Source: an uncultured Lachnospiraceae bacterium
GTDB lineage: Bacteria; Bacillota; Clostridia; Lachnospirales; Lachnospiraceae
Length of the DNA: 64,000 nucleotides
Assembly (NCBI GenBank): GCA_902779305.1
Contig: CACZBD010000003.1
Span: 62,001 to 126,000 of the forward strand
Reading direction: 5' to 3'
Shown here piece after piece: positions 25,423-32,726 of the stretch. Position 1 is the stretch's first letter, and every line of letters starts with the position of its first letter. The position numbers and the translations under genes were made by a program. Under the pieces are notes generated by a model, which was given only the letters and a program-made list of their open reading frames with translations, was not told the DNA's origin and ran no database searches.

Positions 25423-26835
25423 ATGAAAAAAAGACCGGTCAGACAGTTTGTGATCATCCTGATGATCATCCTCTTCAGTTTTACCCTGTGCGGCTGCGCG
25501 GTCACGGATCTTGCGGGAGAAGTCATTGAGACCATGCGCTCCGACCGTGACAAGGAAGATACTAAGGAAAAACGCACATCGAGACGGAAGAAAAACGATG
25601 GGGACGATGACAGTGACGAAGCCGCAAACGACAGCGGGAATGAAGACGATAACGACGCAGACGACAGCGCAGATCCCGTCGATGAAGAAGCGGATGAAGC
25701 GAACGGATCTGCAGATGATGAAGTATCCTATCATGCAGACGGCGAACTGACCTCCCAGGAACTCTCGGAACTGGATACGCTCTTTAACAGTGAGTCCTAC
25801 TACGGTTTCCTGCTGACAGAATATCAAGACCCGCGGGACATCGACTGGAGCCAGGTATTCTATCTCGGAGCAGGGCTTTCCTACAGCGGTTCCTACGAAG
25901 AGGCAGAGATGGAGTATCTGAAGCAGGTCGGTGCAACGGAACTGCTGGGTGACCTGACCGTGGTCTCCGAAAAAGACGTCGAAAGCTATGTCAGAGCAAC
26001 CACAGGATATGACTACAAAGAAATGCGTCATCCCCTGTCCCGGTGGACCTATCTTCCGGGATGCAGGGCATATGCCTTTGATCACGGGGATACCAACTAC
26101 ATATCGGAGGTTTCGACATTTCGCGGAAGTGTCCGCGACAATGTCTATACGGTTCATTACGGTCACATCGGCGGCTTCGGCGAGGGGACGACCCCCTTTA
26201 CCGTGACTTTTACAAGAAACGGACAAACGCTGCGCTTTCTTTCCAATCGTTCGAGTGAATATGACGAAGCATCCGCCGCTTATGAAGAAGACCTCGCGGA
26301 TACTTATGTGCAGCCGGATTACATCATTTACGACAGCGATTCCAGAAAGCTGACGGATTATGATCTTTCCGGGCTCAACGCCAGGGAACTCCGCATCGCC
26401 CGCAACGAGATCTATGCGCGCCACGGCCGCATGTTCAAGGACAAAGAGCTGCAGGATTATTTTGACGGAAAATCATGGTATTACGGCTACATCTCTCCGA
26501 GCCAGTGGTCGGAGAAGAACCTGAACCAGTATGAAGCCTATAATGTGAATCTCATTTCCAAATATGAGAAAAATGCGCCCGCCCCTGATGCGAGCGCAAG
26601 CAGCGGTTACACCAACAACGAGCTCTGTCAGATGGCGCTGAATTATTATTCGAGACATTACGGATACCGGCCCGGCATCGCCGAAGTTGACAGCGTAAAC
26701 GGCAACATGGTGACCATCCATCTCTATGATGACATGGGCACGCATACCGCAACATCCGCATGGTATGAAATTGACCGGACTACCGGAAAGGGTACGGACG
26801 AGATCATGGGCGGAAAAATCGATCTGAACAGATAA
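25423..26835 (+). CDS. YARHG-domain lipoprotein
   Basis: A 470-aa secreted lipoprotein. Signal peptide with lipobox LCGC (Cys about 25). Residues about 45-105 are a highly charged Asp/Glu/Lys spacer. A middle region (about 105-290) of unknown fold follows. The YARHG domain is at about 305-375: LNARELRIARNEIYARHGR, then the aromatic DYFDGKSWYYGY segment. YARHG domains are extracellular and probably bind cell-wall material. The C-terminal 80 residues (NNELCQMALNYYSRHYGY) resemble a small alpha/beta domain common after YARHG in Clostridia. RBS AAAGGA. An extended -10 (TGCTATCAT, about 25349-25357) may drive it. Confidence 0.85.
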   Translation: MKKRPVRQFVIILMIILFSFTLCGCAVTDLAGEVIETMRSDRDKEDTKEKRTSRRKKNDGDDDSDEAANDSGNEDDNDADDSADPVDEEADEANGSADDEVSYHADGELTSQELSELDTLFNSESYYGFLLTEYQDPRDIDWSQVFYLGAGLSYSGSYEEAEMEYLKQVGATELLGDLTVVSEKDVESYVRATTGYDYKEMRHPLSRWTYLPGCRAYAFDHGDTNYISEVSTFRGSVRDNVYTVHYGHIGGFGEGTTPFTVTFTRNGQTLRFLSNRSSEYDEASAAYEEDLADTYVQPDYIIYDSDSRKLTDYDLSGLNARELRIARNEIYARHGRMFKDKELQDYFDGKSWYYGYISPSQWSEKNLNQYEAYNVNLISKYEKNAPAPDASASSGYTNNELCQMALNYYSRHYGYRPGIAEVDSVNGNMVTIHLYDDMGTHTATSAWYEIDRTTGKGTDEIMGGKIDLNR

Positions 26836-26968
26836 ACCTGCACAGCGAAACAGCGCAAAACGCCGCGAGACAGGCTGTCAACAGCGTGCCCCGCAGCGTT
26901 ATTTTCGTTACATTTTTCAGATTACGATCCTTTCGGATCGACCAAGGGATGATCATTATAGATTTATA

Positions 26969-28342
26969 TTACCCAATCTTGGGCAGTTTTGCAATCGATG
27001 CGGCGATCTCCTCATCGGTCGGGATCTGGTCGGTCATTTCGCCGTTGTTGTATTTTTCATATGCAACAAGGTCAAAATAGCCGGTTCCGGTCAGACCGAA
27101 GACGATCGTCTTCTCTTCGCCTGTTTCCTTGCATTTGAGCGCTTCATCGATGGCAACGCGGATCGCATGCGAACTCTCGGGCGCGGGAAGGATGCCTTCC
27201 ACTCTCGCAAACTGCACGGCTGCATCAAAGACGGATGTCTGGTCCACGCTGACTGCTTCCATATAGCCGTCATGATAAAGCTGGGAAAGCGTCGTGCTCA
27301 TGCCGTGGAAGCGAAGGCCGCCCGCATGGTTCGGTGACGGAATGAAGTCGCTGCCGAGCGTGTACATTTTGGCCAGCGGACAGATCATGCCGGTGTCGCA
27401 AAAATCATATGCGAAGGTTCCTCTTGTAAAGCTCGGGCAGGATGCCGGCTCGACCGCGATGATCCTGTAGTCTGCCTCTCCTCTTAACTTCTCGCCCATG
27501 AACGGCGCGATCAGACCGCCAAGGTTGGAACCGCCGCCGGCGCAGCCGATGATCATGTCGGGCTTGATCCCGTATTTATCGAGTGCCGCTTTGGTCTCTA
27601 AACCGATCACGGACTGGTGCAGCAATACCTGATTCAAAACGCTTCCGAGAACATATCTGTAACCCGGATTGGATACGGCAACTTCCACCGCCTCAGAGAT
27701 CGCGCAGCCAAGACTTCCCGTCGTACCCGGATGCTCCGCAAGGATCTTGCGGCCTACCTGCGTGGTCTCGGAAGGAGACGGTACAACGGATGCGCCGTAA
27801 GTTCTCATGACCTCACGACGGAACGGCTTCTGCTCATAAGAAACCTTTACCATGTAGACTTTGCAGTCAAGGTCGAAGTACGAGCAGGCCATGGAAAGTG
27901 CGGTTCCCCACTGTCCTGCGCCGGTCTCCGTGGTCACACCCTTTAAGCCCTGCTTCTTGGCGTAATAAGCCTGCGCGATCGCGGAATTGAGTTTGTGGCT
28001 TCCGCTGGTGTTGTTTCCTTCGAATTTGTAATAGATCTTCGCCGGTGTTTTGAGTTTTTCTTCCAGGCAGTACGCCCGGACCAGCGGGGAAGGTCTGTAC
28101 ATCTTGTAGAAATTGCGGATCTCTTCCGGAATGGCGACCAGCGGGGTCGTTTCATCGAGTTCCTGCTTGACCAGTTCTTCACAGAAGATCGGGGTGAGTT
28201 CCTCCGCGCTCAGCGGCTGACCTGTACCCGGGTTTACAAGCGGCGCCGGTTTGTTCTTCATGTCCGCTCTCATATTGTACCAAGCGGTCGGCATCTCGTT
28301 TTCCTGCAGGTAGATCTTGTAAGGCACTTTGTTTTCTGACAT
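26969..28342 (-). CDS. trpB: TrpB-like pyridoxal-phosphate enzyme (TrpB2 type)
   Basis: A 457-aa PLP enzyme of the tryptophan synthase beta family. PLP Lys117 sits in TSGSHKLNSA, the TETGAGQWGTA motif follows, and the phosphate-binding loop is CAGGGSNLGG. The N-terminal extension (WYNMRADMKNKPAPLVNP) and length mark the TrpB2 subgroup, which makes tryptophan from indole and serine and need not pair with TrpA. No trpA or other trp gene is next to it. The ATG at 28342 has AAAGGAGG; the frame continues upstream into the leader but that part is not coding. A tryptophan T-box leader precedes it, so the gene is switched on when charged tRNA-Trp runs low. Confidence 0.92.
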   Translation of the reverse strand: MSENKVPYKIYLQENEMPTAWYNMRADMKNKPAPLVNPGTGQPLSAEELTPIFCEELVKQELDETTPLVAIPEEIRNFYKMYRPSPLVRAYCLEEKLKTPAKIYYKFEGNNTSGSHKLNSAIAQAYYAKKQGLKGVTTETGAGQWGTALSMACSYFDLDCKVYMVKVSYEQKPFRREVMRTYGASVVPSPSETTQVGRKILAEHPGTTGSLGCAISEAVEVAVSNPGYRYVLGSVLNQVLLHQSVIGLETKAALDKYGIKPDMIIGCAGGGSNLGGLIAPFMGEKLRGEADYRIIAVEPASCPSFTRGTFAYDFCDTGMICPLAKMYTLGSDFIPSPNHAGGLRFHGMSTTLSQLYHDGYMEAVSVDQTSVFDAAVQFARVEGILPAPESSHAIRVAIDEALKCKETGEEKTIVFGLTGTGYFDLVAYEKYNNGEMTDQIPTDEEIAASIAKLPKIG

Positions 28343-28501
28343 CTGTTTTTCCTCCTTTGTTTCGGCCAAGGATCCTGGATCCTGTGAGCCGGTCCCGGCC
28401 GGTAAGTTCGTACCGGCACAACCATAAGCAACTTTTGCCTGCCCATGCAGGCATCTGCGTTTGTGGTCCCTGCCCGGGAACTTTTCACAGGTTTGGAGAA
28501 T

Positions 28502-28537
28502 AAAAAAAGTCCCAGACAAAGAATCCTTTGCTGGGAC
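28502..28537 (-). terminator. T-box attenuator terminator
   Basis: The regulated hairpin of the tryptophan T-box: a 7-bp GTCCCAG/CTGGGAC stem extended by CAAAG/CTTTG, then TTTTTTT on the minus strand. The competing antiterminator uses the T-box sequence just upstream. Confidence 0.9.
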
Positions 28538-28779
28538 AGGTAGACTTGATCACCTGCGGTGCCACCCGGCTTGGTATAGAAACTATACCCACTCACGCAT
28601 ACAAACATATGCTGATCTTTGGTCACGGGGGATCTTACCCCGGCGCGGATACTTTGGGACTTCCCATTTCCCCTTGCCCTCAGGAGTCCATTCGGTTCCG
28701 TATCACCCGCCGCATTCTCAGCATCTGCGGCTCTCTGTAGGGATCATGTTCAGAGCTTACTCACTCTCCATCAACGGTT
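28509..28779 (-). ncRNA. T-box leader (tryptophan) upstream of the TrpB-like gene
   Basis: The conserved T-box GGGTGGCACCGC lies at 28556-28567 (minus strand). The leader starts with a stem I containing GAGTGAGTA (AGTA bulge). The specifier reads TGG followed by A (28688-28690, context GAATGGACTCC), the Trp codon. The terminator is a GTCCCAG/CTGGGAC stem with an inner CAAAG/CTTTG (28509-28537) and seven T residues. Uncharged tRNA-Trp would pair with the T-box bulge and favour readthrough into trpB. Confidence 0.93.
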
Positions 28780-28786
28780 TATTCAT

Positions 28787-28815
28787 GTATAACATAACCG
28801 CGTTAATGTAGTCAA
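28787..28815 (-). promoter_or_regulatory. Promoter of the T-box/trpB transcript
   Basis: Minus strand TTGACT (28810-28815), 17-base spacer, TTATAC (28787-28792). It begins only 9 bases after the stop of the preceding membrane protein gene. Confidence 0.65.
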
Positions 28816-28823
28816 GTGTTTTT

Positions 28824-29792
28824 TTATTTCTTCGCAGCTGCTTTACGGATCAGTCCTTTGATGAGGCCTGTGACAGCGACGATGAGCGGCGTGAAGACCA
28901 CGACGAGCGTTGCGAAATTCACGCTTGCGGTAAAGGCGACCGGAAGGATCCCGAAGCCTACATTCGACGGTCCGTCAAGGCTGTTTCTGAGACCGACAAA
29001 ATAAAGAACGGCTGATACGACTGTCACGCAGAGCAGGATGAGTGAAAGTTTCAGTGTCTTTGCTCTTCTCTCTTCTTCGGAGAGGTTGTTGTAATACAGT
29101 TCCCAGACCGCGATCGAAAGACATGCCACTAAGGACACCAGCATCACGGCCAGACTGTAGGAAGTATAACCGTGCACGAAATCCACGATGAAAAAGCTGT
29201 AGAAGAATCCGCAGAAGCCGTAGAGCGCGATCAGGAGCCAGATGGTCCTGAAAAAGCACCTGATGAATTTCCCCTTCTTTGCGATCGGTGCGCGGACCGG
29301 ACCGTTGTAAAGTTTCCCTTCCTCCGTGGTCTTAAAATACCTGAAAATAAAGATCGCGATCGCGATGAACAAAAGCGCATAGAGCACCGCATCGAGCGGA
29401 TAGATCGGCGAAGGCGCCCCTTCTGCGATCGAAAGATATCTGCCCGTGATCAGGCCGGCGATCACATAGACAATGAGCAGCACGCCGAGTACGGCTCCGA
29501 TGCAGGCATGCTTTTTCGCATTCTTCTTAAGGATCTTCGGGCTTTCGTTGCGATAAAATGTATGTGCCACCATCAGACCGCTGAGCGATAAGAAAAATGA
29601 CAGAAAGATCGGCAGCGACCTTAACGCATCTTTCGCCGCCACATCGGGAGACCCGCTGACGATGGATCCGATGCAGTCGGAAAAACAGTAGAGCGCATTC
29701 ATGAGCGAGCATGCCGAACAGATAAAGAAAACGATCACCGACAAGGTAACGATCAGTGCCTGTTTGTTTTGATTTTCATTCTTCATCACCAT
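28824..29792 (-). CDS. Polytopic membrane protein of unknown function
   Basis: A 322-aa integral membrane protein with about eight to nine hydrophobic segments, short charged loops (NNLSEEERRAKTLK, KTTEEGKLYNGPVR) and a Lys-rich C-terminus (RKAAAKK). No transporter motif recognised. The first ATG overlaps the end of the metallophosphoesterase gene by 7 bases; a second ATG two codons on is equally possible. Translational coupling implies a link with the metallophosphoesterase. Confidence 0.72.
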   Translation of the reverse strand: MVMKNENQNKQALIVTLSVIVFFICSACSLMNALYCFSDCIGSIVSGSPDVAAKDALRSLPIFLSFFLSLSGLMVAHTFYRNESPKILKKNAKKHACIGAVLGVLLIVYVIAGLITGRYLSIAEGAPSPIYPLDAVLYALLFIAIAIFIFRYFKTTEEGKLYNGPVRAPIAKKGKFIRCFFRTIWLLIALYGFCGFFYSFFIVDFVHGYTSYSLAVMLVSLVACLSIAVWELYYNNLSEEERRAKTLKLSLILLCVTVVSAVLYFVGLRNSLDGPSNVGFGILPVAFTASVNFATLVVVFTPLIVAVTGLIKGLIRKAAAKK

Positions 29793-30934
29793 TTCACCCA
29801 GGCGGCAAAATCACCGTCTTTCCTTTCGTTGAAATAAAGATGCTCCAGATCAAAAGAACCGCTCTGATCCTTCAAAGTCACCAGCGACGCGCCGATGAGA
29901 TCAAAATTCTCATTGATGCCGACGGAGCTAAGACCTTCCTGCATCGCCGGATCTTCCGAGTCCGTTTTGATGTGCGCAAAGTACAGCTCCGGACCGGTCT
30001 TGACACCGAGCCCGACGACCACGCCATCCTCTTCGTAGGTCCAGTCGACATTGTGCGCATGCCCCATAAAGGCTCCTTTGAGGTTGTGTTTCTTTGCCTC
30101 GTCGATAAAATTGCTTGCGTATTTTTCGTTTCCGTTATCGGCAAAATCTTCCAGCTTGAAGAATTTGTTTCTGATGTTTGCACCGTCTTCCGTAACGGCC
30201 GTCCAGACCTTGTCGTTTTCGTCCTGCGGGATATGATAATAAGCGATGACCGGCACATCTTCACCTGCCAGTTCGTGTTCACGCAAAAACCACTCCGTCT
30301 GCTCGGGACGGATGTAATCATAATCCCTGAACACGGACAGCTCCGTCTCCGAAAAGCTTGCGCCGGAATCGAGATTTGCGATCATCCAGTCCACCTTGGA
30401 CGATGTGCTTCCGTCTTCCGTCAGATTGATGATGTAATTGCTTCTTCCGTACAGGTCATCGTTGGGTTCAAAATACAGGCAATGCGGCGCTTCGCTGAAC
30501 CTCTTTGCAAGCGTGTTGGAATTGTACAGCCCCTGTCTGTCATGGTTGCCCCAGACCGGCGCATAGACAAATCCGTACTCTTCCGCTTTCTGCTCAAAAT
30601 AGTTGATGAACGTTTTCAGATGATAACTGTTGGCCAGCATCAGCATATCGCCGGTCAGCTCGACAAGATCGATCTTCGAGCCTTCCCCCTGTGTCGATAC
30701 GATGTGGTCATTGACCTCTTTCAGCAATTTGTCCATATAGATCATGGACGACTTCGCGGATGTGTTCGCATTCCAATGAATATCCGTCAGCTGAAGGATG
30801 TTGAACTGATCATGATACTGCATGGTCACGATGTACTCTTCAAGGTTTTCCCCATAAGCCATCGTCTCTGTGCAGCCGGTAAACGAAAACAACATGATCA
30901 CTGACAGAATGATACAAAACAGTCTCTTTTTCAT
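29786..30934 (-). CDS. Metallophosphoesterase lipoprotein
   Basis: A 382-aa extracellular lipoprotein: signal peptide with lipobox FTGC (Cys21). Calcineurin-like phosphoesterase motifs are in order: TDIHW (Asp51, His53), LTGDM (Asp96), WGNHD (129-132), a later His in IAYYHIPQ and GHAHNVD. These bind two metals and hydrolyse phosphoesters. Substrate unknown, probably an extracellular nucleotide, sugar phosphate or phospholipid head group. GGGGAGGAG precedes the ATG. It is followed by the overlapping membrane protein gene. Confidence 0.9.
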   Translation of the reverse strand: MKKRLFCIILSVIMLFSFTGCTETMAYGENLEEYIVTMQYHDQFNILQLTDIHWNANTSAKSSMIYMDKLLKEVNDHIVSTQGEGSKIDLVELTGDMLMLANSYHLKTFINYFEQKAEEYGFVYAPVWGNHDRQGLYNSNTLAKRFSEAPHCLYFEPNDDLYGRSNYIINLTEDGSTSSKVDWMIANLDSGASFSETELSVFRDYDYIRPEQTEWFLREHELAGEDVPVIAYYHIPQDENDKVWTAVTEDGANIRNKFFKLEDFADNGNEKYASNFIDEAKKHNLKGAFMGHAHNVDWTYEEDGVVVGLGVKTGPELYFAHIKTDSEDPAMQEGLSSVGINENFDLIGASLVTLKDQSGSFDLEHLYFNERKDGDFAAWVKW

Positions 30935-30977
30935 GTCTCCTCCCCGGAACAGTATTATTGTGTTACATACAAATCAT

Positions 30978-31006
30978 ATTCTACCACAGAAGCGCTTCGA
31001 AAGTAA
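30978..31006 (-). promoter_or_regulatory. Promoter with palindromic operator upstream of the metallophosphoesterase gene
   Basis: Minus strand TTACTT, 17 bases, TAGAAT (30978-30983). The spacer contains the perfect palindrome GAAGCGCTTC (30989-30998), typical in symmetry and core of LacI/CcpA-class operators, which would block RNA polymerase when occupied. Confidence 0.5.
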
Positions 31007-31019
31007 GATGATACAAAAC

Positions 31020-31042
31020 AGACCGCCTTATGCAAGCGGTCT
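31020..31042 (-). terminator. Probable terminator of the redoxin/PHP operon
   Basis: AGACCGC/GCGGTCT stem with a 9-base loop that contains the stop codon of the PHP gene; followed on the minus strand by GTTTTGT. Weak T tract. Confidence 0.5.
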
Positions 31043-31801
31043 GATCTTTACGATATTGTCCCCGGTGCGGATGTCGCATTTTGTGAGAAAATCAGAAAAG
31101 TGCGGTACTTCCTCCGGTTTGGCGATGATCTTCGGATTGTGCGCATCACAGCCGATCACAAAGGATGCGCCCATTTCGGATGCCAGAGAAAAGAAGCGCT
31201 CATGCGGATACCATCTGCCGCCGATAAATCCGTACATGTTTACTTCCAGCGGGACCGATAGGTCGATCGAAGCCGAAATAAGCCTTCGCATGTGATTTTG
31301 ATAAACCGCGTCAGGTCCCGTAAAATAGAGCAGATCCGGGTGCGCGAGATAGGAAAAATAACCCGTCTTCATGCCTTCGATCGTCAGATCGACATAGGAT
31401 TGCAAACGTTCCTCGGAATCCGTCATGTCGCCGGCATAGAAACCCGTGATCTCATCCGGCACGAAATGCTGGCCCTGGATGATGTAATCCACGGGATAAG
31501 CGCGGATCAGTCTGAGCAGGTCGTCAAAATAGCGCGGCATATACTCGACTTCCAGCCCAATGAGGATCCTGATCTCCTCTCTGTATTCCTCCCGCAAAGC
31601 GCACAGCGTTTCGACATATCCCGGCAGTTCTTCCGGCAGCATCCGGATGCCCGAGATATACTGCGGCGGATAGGGCTGCGGCGTGTGATCCGAAAAGCCC
31701 AGCACCTTAAAGCCCTTTGCGATCGCAGCTTCGATATATTCTCTTTCCGTTCCGCCGGCGTGATGACAGCGGACGGTGTGTGTGTGATAATTTGCTAACA
31801 T
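31028..31801 (-). CDS. PHP-domain phosphatase, HisJ histidinol-phosphatase family
   Basis: A 257-aa cytoplasmic protein with PHP metal motifs: NYHTHT at 4-9, GFSDHTP near 35, GLEVEYMP near 83, AHPDLLYF and the terminal GCDAHNP. Length and motif order match HisJ-type histidinol-phosphatases, which remove phosphate from histidinol phosphate. No other his gene is near, so another phosphate substrate is possible. RBS AAAGG. It follows the redoxin lipoprotein gene by 10 bases. Confidence 0.85.
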   Translation of the reverse strand: MLANYHTHTVRCHHAGGTEREYIEAAIAKGFKVLGFSDHTPQPYPPQYISGIRMLPEELPGYVETLCALREEYREEIRILIGLEVEYMPRYFDDLLRLIRAYPVDYIIQGQHFVPDEITGFYAGDMTDSEERLQSYVDLTIEGMKTGYFSYLAHPDLLYFTGPDAVYQNHMRRLISASIDLSVPLEVNMYGFIGGRWYPHERFFSLASEMGASFVIGCDAHNPKIIAKPEEVPHFSDFLTKCDIRTGDNIVKIRPLA

Positions 31802-31811
31802 GATGAGCCTT

Positions 31812-32564
31812 TTATTCGATGTAACTGTCCAGCTGTTCCAGCGTCATGTCAAAATCAGCCCCGTCCAGCATCTTGCCGATCAGATGGCCTTCTCTGTCCA
31901 CAAAGAACGAGGACGGTACGAACCCGAGCGATGCTGTCAGGTTATAAAGGCTCTCACTGGTCCTTAAGTTTGTGAACTTTGCGCCGGCATCCGAAAGGAT
32001 CTCATGCGCATCATCAACATTCATTTCATCCCCCTCGTAGACGTCGCAGATCATGCCGACCAGATTGACATTGTCCGGGATCTCCTCATACATCGAAGCG
32101 TATTCGCCCATTTCGGCGATGCACGGTCCGCAGAACGTTCCCCAGACATGAACGACCGTGATATCATAATCGGCAAAGATCGACTCGTCGACCGGTTCTC
32201 CGTCAAGCGTCGTGCTCGTAAAACTGATCGTCTGCGCGGAAAGTTCGGATTCCGGGATGCTGACATTTACCATATTAGCGCTTTCATCAGCCGGAGCCTC
32301 TTCCTCAGCCTGATCCTCGGCCTGATCTATTGCATCCTCAGCCTGCTCTTCAACTTCTTCAGCTTTGTCCTCCGCGTCCTCTTCTATCTCTTCCAACGCG
32401 TCTTCCATTTCGTCTTTCATATCATCATCTGCATTGTCTGCGGCTTCATCCACGAACTCCGCCAGATCATTCACTTCCGTTTCGATCTCATCAAGACCGG
32501 CGCAGCCGGCCAGTCCGAACAAAAATAATGCCATGCATACACAGGCGATCCTTTTTGCTTTCAT
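31812..32564 (-). CDS. TlpA-like thioredoxin-fold lipoprotein with long acidic coil
   Basis: A 250-aa lipoprotein: lipobox LAGC (Cys21), then residues about 25-95 composed almost only of Glu, Asp and Ala in a coiled-coil-like pattern. The thioredoxin fold follows, with the active-site WGTFCGPC (Cys145, Cys148) and the cis-Pro loop GFVPSSFFVD. It should act as an extracytoplasmic thiol-disulfide protein. The acidic coil may hold the redox domain away from the membrane. AAAGGA RBS. First of two genes with the PHP phosphatase. Confidence 0.9.
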   Translation of the reverse strand: MKAKRIACVCMALFLFGLAGCAGLDEIETEVNDLAEFVDEAADNADDDMKDEMEDALEEIEEDAEDKAEEVEEQAEDAIDQAEDQAEEEAPADESANMVNVSIPESELSAQTISFTSTTLDGEPVDESIFADYDITVVHVWGTFCGPCIAEMGEYASMYEEIPDNVNLVGMICDVYEGDEMNVDDAHEILSDAGAKFTNLRTSESLYNLTASLGFVPSSFFVDREGHLIGKMLDGADFDMTLEQLDSYIE

Positions 32565-32686
32565 GTTATATCCTTTCTTTCGATTGAACCTCAGCCCATA
32601 ATTATTTGTCGTCAGCAGCCTGCCAACGTACCGTCCGTTTTATCTCTATATACTATCGCATCAGCCTCGCATTTTCAACAAAAAAA

Positions 32687-32715
32687 CGCCCGGCATTGAT
32701 AACCAATGCCGGACG
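32687..32715 (-). terminator. Terminator of the first giant surface protein gene
   Basis: CCGGCATTG/CAATGCCGG stem with a 5-base loop, extended by partial CG pairs and followed by a T run on the minus strand, 12 bases after the stop codon. Confidence 0.9.
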
Positions 32716-32726
32716 TTTTTTAGCGT

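Noticed and set aside
25357-26424. Minus-strand open frame of 355 codons opposite the YARHG lipoprotein
   Set aside because: The plus-strand gene has a lipobox and a YARHG domain; the minus frame has no recognisable feature or RBS.
26925-26940. CGATCC/GGATCG hairpin between the YARHG and trpB genes as a terminator
   Set aside because: Short stem and no T tract on either strand.
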